A stretch of DNA of 64,000 nt, taken from Nostoc linckia NIES-25. GTDB taxonomy: Bacteria > Cyanobacteriota > Cyanobacteriia > Cyanobacteriales > Nostocaceae. Below the pieces are notes generated by a model. That model had not been told where the DNA came from and made no database searches. It worked only from the letters and a program-made list of their open reading frames with translations. The translations under genes and the position numbers were made by a program. The DNA is taken from positions 1,156,449-1,220,448 of the forward strand of contig NZ_AP018223.1 of the NCBI RefSeq assembly GCF_002368035.1, read 5' to 3'. Positions 41,353-49,817 of this stretch are shown here, in pieces; the first letter of the stretch is position 1; each line of letters opens with the position of its first letter.

Positions 41353-42837
41353 ATGACTGACAAAAATCGTTCTCAATGGGACTTAGGCAGGTTTATCAAA
41401 ACCCTGACTTACTTTGAGGTAATTCCTTTCCTTAACTGGGTACAGCAATTAATCCAAGGCCGTCCTCAGGATAATCGAGATAGACCCAATGGAGGAAGAA
41501 ATGTGGGTGTAATATTAGTAGCAGGTGCGACAGGTGGTGTAGGTAAGCGAGTGGTAAAGCGATCGCTCGAACGCGGTTATAAAGTTCGCGCATTGGTGAG
41601 AGATATTGACAAAGCACGCTCAATTCTTGGTAATGATGTTGACTTAGTAGTTGCAGATATCACAAAGCCAGAAACTTTAACTCCTGTAGTTATGGCTAAT
41701 ATTGAAGCTGTAATTTGTTGCACGGCAGTGCGCGTACAACCAGTAGAAGGAGACACAGCAGATAGAGCAAAATACTACCAAGGTGTTAAGTTTTACCAGC
41801 CAGAAATTGTTGGTGACACCCCAGAAAATGTAGAGTATCAAGGTGTCAAAAACTTAGTCCAAGCCGCAGCAAAATATTTACCCCAAGCCAAGGAAAAACT
41901 AATATTTGATTTTACAAAACCATCAGCAGAATTAAAAGATGTTTGGGGAGCGCTGGATGATGTCGTGATGGGTGGCGTGAGTGCTAGTAATATCCAATTA
42001 GTGGAAAATACAGCTTTGTTTGCTGGCAATGTTTCCACTGAGAACTCTGGTGGATTTGCTTCTGTGAGAACTAAGAATTTCGATCCACCATTTAACTTAT
42101 CTGGTTACGAAGGTGTGAAATTGCGCGTCAAAGGTGACGGACAACGTTACAAAATCTTTCTCCGAACAGATACAAAATGGGATGGCATTGGCTATGCTTA
42201 TTCTTTCGATACGGTAGCTAATACCTGGGTTGATATTCACGTTCCTTTTAAAGATTTGGTTCCTGTATTTCGGGCAAAAGTTGTCAAAGATGCACCGCCA
42301 ATCGAACAAAGTAGAATTTGTTCATTCCAACTGATGTTGAGCAAATTTGAATATGATGGTGCTTTAAATCCTAAATTTTCTCCAGGTGGTTTTGCTTTCC
42401 AGTTAGAATCAATTAAAGCTTACGGCGGCGAAAAATTTCCTCAGTTTATCCTTGTCAGTTCAGCAGGCGTAACTCGTCCTGGGCGTCCTGGCATTAATTT
42501 AGATGAAGAACCCCCAGCAGTGAGATTAAATGATCAATTGGGAGGAATTTTAACTTGGAAACTGAAAGGAGAAGATAGTTTAATAGCAAGTGGAATTCCT
42601 TATACAATTATTCGACCTTGTGCCTTAACTGAGGAAGCAGGGGGTAAGGAATTAATATTTGAGCAAGGCGATAATATTAAAGGCAAAATCAGCCGTGAGG
42701 ATGTCGCAGAACTTTGCGTGCAAGTCCTAAAAGTAGCAAAGGTATGTAATGTCACGTTTGAGGTCAAAGAGGGAAATAATACTGTTAATTCTATCGATTG
42801 GCAGAGGTTATTTTCTAATTTAAGACAGGATAAATAA
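41353..42837 (+). CDS. NAD(P)-binding SDR protein with inserted CIA30 domain
   Basis: A 494-residue protein. Residues about 50-175 are a Rossmann half of an atypical SDR (VILVAGATGGVGKRVV, then YKVRALVRDIDKARSIL). Residues about 178-355 are a CIA30 (complex I intermediate-associated) domain (LIFDFTKPSAELKDVWGALD, DDVVMGGVSASN). The Rossmann part then resumes (PQFILVSSAGVTRPGR, SGIPYTIIRPCALTEEAG). Thus the CIA30 domain is inserted in the SDR. The protein may act in assembly or redox chemistry of a photosynthetic or respiratory complex; this is inference from the domain names. Confidence 0.88.
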   Translation: MTDKNRSQWDLGRFIKTLTYFEVIPFLNWVQQLIQGRPQDNRDRPNGGRNVGVILVAGATGGVGKRVVKRSLERGYKVRALVRDIDKARSILGNDVDLVVADITKPETLTPVVMANIEAVICCTAVRVQPVEGDTADRAKYYQGVKFYQPEIVGDTPENVEYQGVKNLVQAAAKYLPQAKEKLIFDFTKPSAELKDVWGALDDVVMGGVSASNIQLVENTALFAGNVSTENSGGFASVRTKNFDPPFNLSGYEGVKLRVKGDGQRYKIFLRTDTKWDGIGYAYSFDTVANTWVDIHVPFKDLVPVFRAKVVKDAPPIEQSRICSFQLMLSKFEYDGALNPKFSPGGFAFQLESIKAYGGEKFPQFILVSSAGVTRPGRPGINLDEEPPAVRLNDQLGGILTWKLKGEDSLIASGIPYTIIRPCALTEEAGGKELIFEQGDNIKGKISREDVAELCVQVLKVAKVCNVTFEVKEGNNTVNSIDWQRLFSNLRQDK

Positions 42838-42842
42838 TGAGT

Positions 42843-42985
42843 CAAAAGTCAGAATTCAGAATTCAGTAATTTTTATAATGTGATAATGCTGAGTGTTTGC
42901 TCAAAGCCTGAGAACTTTATCGGAACCCCTGACTTTAGGCATGAGCATATTCCGAATTCTGAATTCTGAATTCTCAGTTATTAAG
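42843..42985. repeat. GAATTCT heptamers flanking a spacer
   Basis: CAGAATTCAGAATTCAG at about 42850 and its inverse form CCGAATTCTGAATTCTGAA at about 42956 flank roughly 90 bases, so the whole could fold as a hairpin. Non-coding. Confidence 0.5.
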
Positions 42986-43004
42986 AACACTGCAAGATAT
43001 TAAT

Positions 43005-43352
43005 ATGAATAAAATTAAGCTGCTAATACTTGCTGGTATTTTAGGAGTAATTATCTGGGGTGGGTTATTTTCAAAAACTGCTTCATCGCAGCAAATCGAG
43101 TCGCGTCTAAACAACTTGGAGGCGGACTTTAATCGTGTTGAGTCGCGGTTAAACCAGCTAGAATCTCAAATAAATCGAGGTGGGCGATCGCCATCCCCAA
43201 GAACAACACTTACTCCACGACAATCAACAGGTTCCAGACAGAATTTATCACGCCAAGATCCTATGTTCGATCGGCTTGCAACTTTAGTGATTGAATTGAA
43301 GCAACAAGTCAATAAACTAGAGGAGCGAGTATCTAAAATAGAATCACGCTAG
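43005..43352 (+). CDS. Small secreted/anchored coiled-coil protein
   Basis: 115 residues. An N-terminal hydrophobic segment (LLILAGILGVIIWGGLF) serves as anchor or signal. It is followed by a leucine-heptad coiled coil (IESRLNNLEADFNRVESRLN), a Ser/Pro/Arg-rich low-complexity middle (GGRSPSPRTTLTPRQSTGSR) and a second coiled coil (LATLVIELKQQVNKLEERVS). No domain name is known to me. It could be a structural periplasmic protein. Convergent with the ABC permease gene. Confidence 0.65.
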   Translation: MNKIKLLILAGILGVIIWGGLFSKTASSQQIESRLNNLEADFNRVESRLNQLESQINRGGRSPSPRTTLTPRQSTGSRQNLSRQDPMFDRLATLVIELKQQVNKLEERVSKIESR

Positions 43353-43381
43353 GCTTTTGCAATCAAAAATCAAAAATGGTA

Positions 43382-43954
43382 CTACGAAGATTTTTTACTA
43401 TCTGAAACCATTTGCGAGAGAATATATGCTGCAAAATCTAGCAACTGATCCAGCAAAAAGCCAATAATACCAATGTAGAGTATTGCCTCGATTATCGAAT
43501 CGATGTTACCAGTTTTATAACTATCCCAAAGAAAAAAGCCGAGTCCTTTCGGTCCTATCAACATTTCTGTGGCAATTACTGTAAACCAAGCTACCCAAAT
43601 TCCAACTTTCAGAGCATGAAATATATGAAATATAGCTACTCGAAAGTTCTTATTTTGCCTATGAAAATGTCGCAGACCTATTGCAGTATTAATTATTACT
43701 GTCCAGAGAGTTCCAAAAAAAATAACAACAATAGCAGCAGCTTCACTTTCTCTAAATACTAATAAAGTAATTGGTAGTAAAGCTATGGGGGGAATACTAT
43801 GTGGTATCTGGAATATTCGCCTGAATAGCTGATAAACCATGCTATTCATCCCGATAAAATATCCGATGAAACTACCCAATACAGCGGCTGGAATGTAACC
43901 AACAAATAATCGTTGCAGGCTTGCTAAAAATTCTAAAAACATGTTATTTTCCAT
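43382..43954 (-). CDS. Orphan ABC permease (SsuC/NrtB-like) lacking the EAA loop
   Basis: 190 residues, against about 260-280 for nitrate/sulfonate-type permeases. Membrane helices are seen at FVGYIPAAVLGSFIGYFIG, PIALLPITLLVF, AIVVIFFGTLWTVIIN, VGIWVAWFTVIATEML and ILYIGIIGFLLDQLL. The family feature GPKGLGFFLWDS is present. However, between IGLRHFHRQNKNFRVAI and FHIFHALKVGIWVAW the stretch that normally holds the EAA coupling helix is missing by about 20 residues. The N-terminus is also short. No ATPase or binding-protein gene is adjacent. It is probably degenerate, or used in an unusual way. Confidence 0.75.
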   Translation of the reverse strand: MENNMFLEFLASLQRLFVGYIPAAVLGSFIGYFIGMNSMVYQLFRRIFQIPHSIPPIALLPITLLVFRESEAAAIVVIFFGTLWTVIINTAIGLRHFHRQNKNFRVAIFHIFHALKVGIWVAWFTVIATEMLIGPKGLGFFLWDSYKTGNIDSIIEAILYIGIIGFLLDQLLDFAAYILSQMVSDSKKSS

Positions 43955-44041
43955 GCCTCAGTTCTCATTGAGAACATGTAGGAAATACTGGGAGAACAGC
44001 ACAAAACAGAAGACAGCGAGAAGGGAAAAAGGAATAATAGC

Positions 44042-44199
44042 TTAGAGGATATCTGAGAAGTATTAAACATTTCGCTCGATCCCCCTTAGCCCCCTTAAAA
44101 TGGGGGTAATTTATCTAAAAGTCCCCCTTTTTAAAGGGGATAATAGTGGATCTACAAGTCTCAAATACAACACCAAAAAGTTTTCAGACATCCTCTTAG
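44042..44199. mobile_element. MITE-like element with AGAGGATNTCTGANAA ends
   Basis: The left end TAGAGGATATCTGAGAAGT is matched inversely by the right end (complement of TAAGAGGATGTCTGAAAAC). The core is a common hairpin of CCCCCTTAGCCCCC / TGGGGGTAA and CCCCCTTTTTAAAGGGG. About 158 bases without coding capacity. Confidence 0.65.
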
Positions 44200-44310
44200 G
44201 AGTAGTACAAAGAAAAAGTAAAACTTGGCTTTCCTAGAATTTATCATCAAAATAAATCCGGATTAGTAAATTCAATACAATTTCTCTAATTGACTTGCTT
44301 GTCAACAACC

Positions 44311-44343
44311 AGATCCCCGACTTCTACAAGAAGTCGGGGATCT
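44311..44343. repeat. Perfect palindrome of the GACTTCT..AGAAGTC family
   Basis: AGATCCCCGACTTCT and its perfect complement flank the triplet ACA. A sister copy with one changed pair is at 51908-51940, and a partial one at about 19038. Confidence 0.7.
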
Positions 44344-44491
44344 AAGCATCATGATTTTTATAAATCCAATCAGATTAATATAGTTAAACTTGTGAGCAGC
44401 AATACAGATAATCAATAAAATAAGAAATATGAAGGATGAAATGTTGATAAATAATATTTAACTTTCATCCTTAATGGTCTATAGTTTGGGA

Positions 44492-45067
44492 TTATTTTCC
44501 CATATTCCGCTTCATTTGCTCTAATTCGTCTTGTGTTTCCCAACGGCGAAACTTTTCTTCTAAATCGTCAAAACTACTAGAATCGCTGCTAGTTTGATTC
44601 CACCAGCCATTAGTTTCCAAGCGCTGCTGGGTTTGGGCTTTGGCGCGGGCTGTTTGGGCTTCGGCTGCTTTGGCTTGCACCTCTTGTCGTCGCTGCTGAA
44701 TTTTCCGCAGTAATTCTTGAGATTGGTTAATGCGTTCTTTCAGCCCTTGCATCTGTCCCCAGCGCTGATTTCCTTCTCGCAACAAAGCTGCTTCTCGTTC
44801 GCTGGCCGCAGTTACCAAATCTTGTCTATTAGCGTCTTTGGCTTTTTGGACGCGGATGTGCCAACGCTGGATTTCTTGAGCTGTAGCGAGAATATCCTCT
44901 TGCGATCGCTTTTCTTGTAATTGTAAATCTGCAATCAGCTTTAATGTATCTTCCTCTTGCTCGCGCAGCTGTTCTAACAGCGCCTCTAACTCCAAATGTG
45001 GATTGTTACGCAAGAATTCTTCTAAACGGTTTTCTAGAAACCGACTCAAATCATCAAATAAACCCAC
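44492..45067 (-). CDS. TIGR04376-type cyanobacterial helical protein (PspA-like)
   Basis: About 191 residues, nearly all helix: GLFDDLSRFLENRLEEFL at the start, NPHLELEALLEQLREQEEDT, then long coiled-coil stretches rich in Gln/Glu/Arg (about 40-155). The start is taken at a GTG before GLFDDL; the frame stays open 25 codons upstream. I recognise it as a conserved cyanobacterial family (TIGR04376), reminiscent of PspA/IM30 in its helical make-up. Function unknown. It lies 75 bases downstream of the NYN gene on the same strand. Confidence 0.75.
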   Translation of the reverse strand: MGLFDDLSRFLENRLEEFLRNNPHLELEALLEQLREQEEDTLKLIADLQLQEKRSQEDILATAQEIQRWHIRVQKAKDANRQDLVTAASEREAALLREGNQRWGQMQGLKERINQSQELLRKIQQRRQEVQAKAAEAQTARAKAQTQQRLETNGWWNQTSSDSSSFDDLEEKFRRWETQDELEQMKRNMGK

Positions 45068-45142
45068 TGCCAGAACTCCAGAGGTCGCGTGTGTGACTAT
45101 TTTATTGTAGTAAATTATAGACCAAGCAAAAAATTGTAACAA

Positions 45143-46330
45143 TCATGCCTTGCTACTAATTATTGGCTTAACCCGATTGATATTCTGGTTCACAGTTTCT
45201 ACTTCTGGTTCAGGTATTGAAATAAAATAATCACAAACAGCAGCAAGTACTTTGTTGGTTTGGTTTTTATAAGCACAGCCAATTACTGTTTTTCCATACT
45301 CATGTAACTTTTTTGCTAAAGAGGCAAATGCCCCATCACCAGATACAATCACAAATACTTGCAACGATGGTCGGCTGTGAATTAATTCAACTGCATCAAT
45401 TGTTAGTTGAATATCTGCTGCATTTCTTTGAAAGGAAAAACCAAAAATCTGTATTGGTTCAATACCAAGTTTTTGAACGTCACTTTTTATAGTTTTTAGA
45501 TTACTATTACTCCAATCAGCATAAGCACATTGGATAGCAATTTTATCAACTAATTCTATTTGTTTAATATTTTGTATAATTTTTGTTAAGGAAAAGTTGA
45601 AGTTAGGGTTTTTATTACCCATTGTCAAGTTTTCAATATCATATAAAATTGCTGTATTAAAATGTTGGCTAGATTTTTTTATATTTTGAATTACTGAAAA
45701 TATAGGTTCTAAAGTAATTTGGTTTATGCAATTGTCTTTTACCTGCTCTAATCTAGCCAAGTTTATTTTTAGATTATCAATTTCTTGCTTAGTATATTCT
45801 AATTGCTGTATGATTTCTGGTCGCTTTAAATCATCAATCTGCTGTTTTGCTTCTTGTAATTCCTGCTGTAGCTGGTCATTTAACACATGAATTTGAGTTT
45901 GGGTTTGGTCATTTGTGTTTTTTAACTCTTCAATAACTTGATTAAAAGTTTTTTCGCGTTTTTGATATGCAGCTACTAAATCTTGCTGTATGGCGTCCCA
46001 GTATTCTGGAAAAGTGTCGCGGGTAAAAAAATTTATCACTGACTCATAACCAGCGATCGCGATTTCCAAATTAATAGCATAATTTCCTTCTTCAAAAACT
46101 TGAATAAGCTTACTAAATTTTATAACTACTTTAGCTAAATTAGTGGTAGTTTGATTGCTAAACTGGTCAACAGCCCATTGTCGCAATAGCAAAGCAAATT
46201 CATGATTTAGTTTGTCTAAATTTTGCTGTAAGAGTGAATAGATTTCCTGATTTTGGTATGTTGCTTTTAATAATTCTTTTAAAAAATTAATTAGAAGGCT
46301 TTGCGGCTGATGGACGATTTTGCTTGTCAT
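45143..46330 (-). CDS. NYN-domain nuclease with TPR-CHAT-type N-terminal module
   Basis: 395 residues. Residues about 1-120 match the N-terminal module I know from Nostoc TPR-CHAT proteins (LINFLKELLKATYQNQEIYS, LLQQNLDKLNHEFALLLRQW) and end with one TPR-like unit (AINLEIAIAGYESVINFF, TRDTFPEYWDAIQQDLVAAY). Residues about 125-200 are coiled coil. Residues about 218-375 are an NYN (PIN-like RNase) domain: ILYDIENL, RNAADIQLTIDAVE and VIVSGDGAFASLAKKL give the conserved acidic residues. Probably a metal-dependent RNase controlled through the N-terminal module. Confidence 0.8.
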   Translation of the reverse strand: MTSKIVHQPQSLLINFLKELLKATYQNQEIYSLLQQNLDKLNHEFALLLRQWAVDQFSNQTTTNLAKVVIKFSKLIQVFEEGNYAINLEIAIAGYESVINFFTRDTFPEYWDAIQQDLVAAYQKREKTFNQVIEELKNTNDQTQTQIHVLNDQLQQELQEAKQQIDDLKRPEIIQQLEYTKQEIDNLKINLARLEQVKDNCINQITLEPIFSVIQNIKKSSQHFNTAILYDIENLTMGNKNPNFNFSLTKIIQNIKQIELVDKIAIQCAYADWSNSNLKTIKSDVQKLGIEPIQIFGFSFQRNAADIQLTIDAVELIHSRPSLQVFVIVSGDGAFASLAKKLHEYGKTVIGCAYKNQTNKVLAAVCDYFISIPEPEVETVNQNINRVKPIISSKA

Positions 46331-46395
46331 AGCTATATCCCTGATTTAAATGCAACTCTTTAGTTAAGTTTTCCCAACTTAGCATTCTATAATGC

Positions 46396-47268
46396 TCAAA
46401 GCGGTGTTACCCAATAACTAATACCTCGGACAAGTTTATTTTTCAAACCAAATAAAGGTAATTTGTCCTCGGATAAACCTATATAAGTCCAATGTGGAAC
46501 ATCGTTTTCTACAGTTTGAAACCAACCATTCTCATTTAGCGCTTTTCTCTGTTGTTGGCTGGATATGCGTAAATCAATCGCTAATCCCCAGAGATGTTGT
46601 GAAGTTCCAGGAGGTGCAACTACACCGAGAATTTTTGTTTCTGTACCTTGTTGCACTCTTGCCAAAGTTTGGTTATTTGCATATTTGTGCCAGAATCTTA
46701 AATTTGTGTTGAAAGTACGAGTACAATCTCCAGAACCATAACCAGATTTCAGTAGAATATTTTCTAGCTTTCGCGCTTTATTTAAAGCGTCTGCTGCGGA
46801 TTTTTGTAAATAACAATCTTTAGTTCCATCAACATGACCCATTGTTAAAGTAGTCTGGAAATCTTGGGTTTCTTTTTCATTAGGAAAAATTTCTTTTGGC
46901 GGTAATTTAATTGCTACATCTTGATTGACAAAAACTGAGCCGTATGTACGTAGCAAAGTATATTCATAAGTATTGGGCTGAGGAATTGTCGATAAATTTT
47001 TGGCGATCGCCGAGAAAAAACGCTGTTGTTCGTTTAATTTTTGGTCGGGAATAAATGGTTGTGGCGATACATCTTTTGAAGTATCTGTGCAGGATACTAA
47101 ATCAGTGGTTAAACATGTGTTTAATGGTTGGGCAGTTTTACCCAAAGTATGATGGGTAATCTCGTGACTAGCTACTAAGGCGAAAATCATCGAAATTACT
47201 ATAGTGACAAAAGTTGCAATTTTGACAATTTTCTTATTTAAATACTTTTTGGTGCTGATGGTTTTCAT
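46396..47268 (-). CDS. VanY-like D-alanyl-D-alanine carboxypeptidase (M15)
   Basis: 290 residues. The N-terminal membrane segment is IVKIATFVTIVISMIFALVA. The M15 zinc-peptidase motifs are in the C-terminal third: SQHLWGLAIDLRI (the SxHxxGxAxD pattern) and DVPHWTYIGL (third ligand His). It should trim peptidoglycan stem peptides in the periplasm. The middle part (LRFWHKYANNQTLARV) fits the family. It is 65 bases upstream of the NYN gene on the same strand, perhaps by chance. Confidence 0.85.
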   Translation of the reverse strand: MKTISTKKYLNKKIVKIATFVTIVISMIFALVASHEITHHTLGKTAQPLNTCLTTDLVSCTDTSKDVSPQPFIPDQKLNEQQRFFSAIAKNLSTIPQPNTYEYTLLRTYGSVFVNQDVAIKLPPKEIFPNEKETQDFQTTLTMGHVDGTKDCYLQKSAADALNKARKLENILLKSGYGSGDCTRTFNTNLRFWHKYANNQTLARVQQGTETKILGVVAPPGTSQHLWGLAIDLRISSQQQRKALNENGWFQTVENDVPHWTYIGLSEDKLPLFGLKNKLVRGISYWVTPL

Positions 47269-47390
47269 TTTTAATATTTACCTAAATATAGTCATAATTA
47301 ATCTTCATCAAGTTTTTGCGCCGATCGGGTATTTATAGATTAAAAAATATGAGTTAATAACAATAATTGAACTAAAAATTATTTACACGG

Positions 47391-47418
47391 GTAGGGGCGC
47401 ACAGCTGTGCGCCCCTAC
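47391..47418. repeat. Perfect 28-base palindrome (GTAGGGGCGCACAG family)
   Basis: GTAGGGGCGCACAG followed directly by its complement. Identical to the core of the element at 41138-41245. The rest of the 47269-47664 spacer has no gene. Confidence 0.75.
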
Positions 47419-47664
47419 TACATCTGTGTGTATCTATTGTCATATCTCCAAATTATCTATTTTGGCAATATTTGTAATCTACATCACGGCATAAATCAAC
47501 TTCTGACGCTCGCTAACAAAATGAAAAATCTTTGTAAAAAATAGAAATCTCTTTGTTATTGAGTAATAGTAAATTTGATAACTTATTTATGAGAAAGTTA
47601 CATCCATGAAATCACTGGAAAGGTTAAAATTGGAGAGAACTTTCAGCTTGCTGTTCCTGTAAGT

Positions 47665-49587
47665 ATGACCATGCACAACTCTGTTGAATTCCAAGACGCT
47701 TTTGATGTGATTGTCGTCGGTGCAGGTCACTCCGGTTGCGAAGCAGCTCTCGCCTCTGCCCGCCTCGGTTGTCGTACCTTGCTATTGACGCTCAATTTGG
47801 ATAAAATCGCTTGGCAACCTTGTAACCCAGCAGTGGGTGGCCCAGCGAAATCCCAGTTGACGCATGAGGTAGATGCCCTCGGCGGGGAAATTGGGAAAAT
47901 GGCAGACCGCACATACTTACAAAAGCGCATCCTCAACTCTTCACGAGGGCCTGCTGTTTGGGCTTTACGCGCCCAAACTGACAAGCGCGAATATGCGGCG
48001 GTGATGAAAAATATTGTGGAAAACCAAGAAAACCTGACCATCCGTGAAAGTATGGCAGTAGATTTGGTTTTGGGCGCTAACGATGAAGTCATCGGCGTGG
48101 AAACTTATTTTGGCGTGGGGTTTCAATGCAAAGCCGTCATTTTGACAACTGGCACCTTTTTGGGTGGGAAAATTTGGGTAGGTAATAAATCAATGCCAGC
48201 CGGACGAGCTGGTGAATTTGCCGCTGAGGGATTGACACAAACCCTGAATCGCTTGGGATTTGAAACCGGCAGACTCAAAACTGGAACTCCAGCCAGGGTA
48301 GACAAGCGATCGGCGGATTACAGTAAAATGCAAATCCAGCCAGGAGATGAAGATGTGCGCTGGTTTAGCTTTGACTCGGATGTGTGGGTAGAACGCGAAC
48401 AAATGCCTTGCTATATTACCCGTACAACTACTGAAACTCATCGTTTAATCCAGGAAAATTTACACCTTTCCCCAGTTTATGGTGGTTGGGTGGAAGCCAA
48501 AGGGCCCCGTTATTGTCCCAGTATTGAAGATAAGATTGTGCGTTTTGCAGATAAAGAAAGCCATCAAATCTTTATCGAACCCGAAGGACGAGATATACCC
48601 GAACTTTATATTCAAGGCTTTTCTACAGGGTTGCCAGAAAATCTGCAACTACAAATGTTGCGGAGTCTCCCCGGTCTGGAAAAATGCGTAATGCTGCGTC
48701 CGGCTTATGCTGTGGAATATGACTATTTACCTGCAACCCAGTGTTATCCCACACTGATGACTAAGAAGATAGCAGGGCTGTTTTGTGCTGGGCAGATTAA
48801 CGGCACCACAGGCTATGAAGAAGCCGCAGCTCAAGGCCTTGTGGCAGGAATTAACGCAGCTCGGTTTGTGAATTCCCAGGAAATGATTGTTTTTCCCCGC
48901 GAACAAAGTTACATCGGGACGCTAGTTGATGACTTGTGTACCAAAGACCTGCGGGAACCTTACCGAATGCTTACTAGTAGGTCAGAGTATCGGTTGATTT
49001 TGCGTTCTGACAATGCCGACCAACGCCTGACACCTTTGGGACGGGAAATTGGTTTAATTGACGATCGCCGTTGGAATTTATTTACCCAAAAACAAACCCA
49101 GATTACCACAGAAAAATCGCGGCTATCCAACACCCGCATCAAAGAACATGATGAAATTGGGATAGCGATCGCATCTCATACTCAGCAAGCAATCAAAGGT
49201 TCAATTACCTTAAACGACTTACTGCGGCGTCCGGGATTCCATTACGTTGACCTCGATAGATTCGGACTGGGAAACCCCGACCTCAACCGCGCCGAGAAAG
49301 AAGGCGCAGAAATTGACATCAAATATTCTGGATATCTTGCTAGGCAACAAAATCAGATCGACCAAATCGCCCGCCAAGCTCACCGCCAGTTACCTGCGGA
49401 TTTGGATTACACAAAAATTGATACTCTTTCCAAAGAAGCGCGGGAAAAATTGACTCACGTAAAACCGCTCACACTCGGTCAAGCTGCACGTATAGGTGGT
49501 GTCAATCCAGCCGATATTAACGCCTTGTTATTATATCTGGAATTGCGTAAAACAAAGAGCCAGCGAGAGTTTACAGCGTTAATTTAA
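47665..49587 (+). CDS. mnmG: tRNA uridine-5-carboxymethylaminomethyl modification enzyme MnmG
   Basis: A 640-residue FAD enzyme that with MnmE modifies wobble uridine 34 of certain tRNAs. The FAD-binding start is FDVIVVGAGHSGCEAALASA, then NPAVGGPAKSQLTHEVDALG, the cysteine-containing stretch GTPARVDKRSADY, YCPSIEDKIVRF, and GLFCAGQINGTTGYEEAAAQ with LTSRSEYRL. The C-terminal helical domain ends GQAARIGGVNPADINALLLY. Full length, monocistronic, convergently unaffected. Confidence 0.98.
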   Translation: MTMHNSVEFQDAFDVIVVGAGHSGCEAALASARLGCRTLLLTLNLDKIAWQPCNPAVGGPAKSQLTHEVDALGGEIGKMADRTYLQKRILNSSRGPAVWALRAQTDKREYAAVMKNIVENQENLTIRESMAVDLVLGANDEVIGVETYFGVGFQCKAVILTTGTFLGGKIWVGNKSMPAGRAGEFAAEGLTQTLNRLGFETGRLKTGTPARVDKRSADYSKMQIQPGDEDVRWFSFDSDVWVEREQMPCYITRTTTETHRLIQENLHLSPVYGGWVEAKGPRYCPSIEDKIVRFADKESHQIFIEPEGRDIPELYIQGFSTGLPENLQLQMLRSLPGLEKCVMLRPAYAVEYDYLPATQCYPTLMTKKIAGLFCAGQINGTTGYEEAAAQGLVAGINAARFVNSQEMIVFPREQSYIGTLVDDLCTKDLREPYRMLTSRSEYRLILRSDNADQRLTPLGREIGLIDDRRWNLFTQKQTQITTEKSRLSNTRIKEHDEIGIAIASHTQQAIKGSITLNDLLRRPGFHYVDLDRFGLGNPDLNRAEKEGAEIDIKYSGYLARQQNQIDQIARQAHRQLPADLDYTKIDTLSKEAREKLTHVKPLTLGQAARIGGVNPADINALLLYLELRKTKSQREFTALI

Positions 49588-49817
49588 CGAAAACTTTATA
49601 AAGGGCGAGTATAGTAGTAAAGAGCGAGATGGGTATGATAGATGACATAAGTCTTAGTACTGCCCTCGTTAACAATCCCCAGATTGAAGTTGATTTTAAT
49701 ACCACCGCTCAATAACTCGTCTTCATCAGACGGGAAATTGACTATTCGATGGATAAATCTTGATTAAAAGGCAGTAGAAGCGGCGTTTCTCTGTCCTAGC
49801 AACAACCCAAAACGTCT

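Noticed and set aside
44042..44199. Possible small RNA from the CCCCC/GGGGG hairpins
   Set aside because: The inverted ends and the repeated core are better explained as a MITE; no promoter or terminator of its own is evident.
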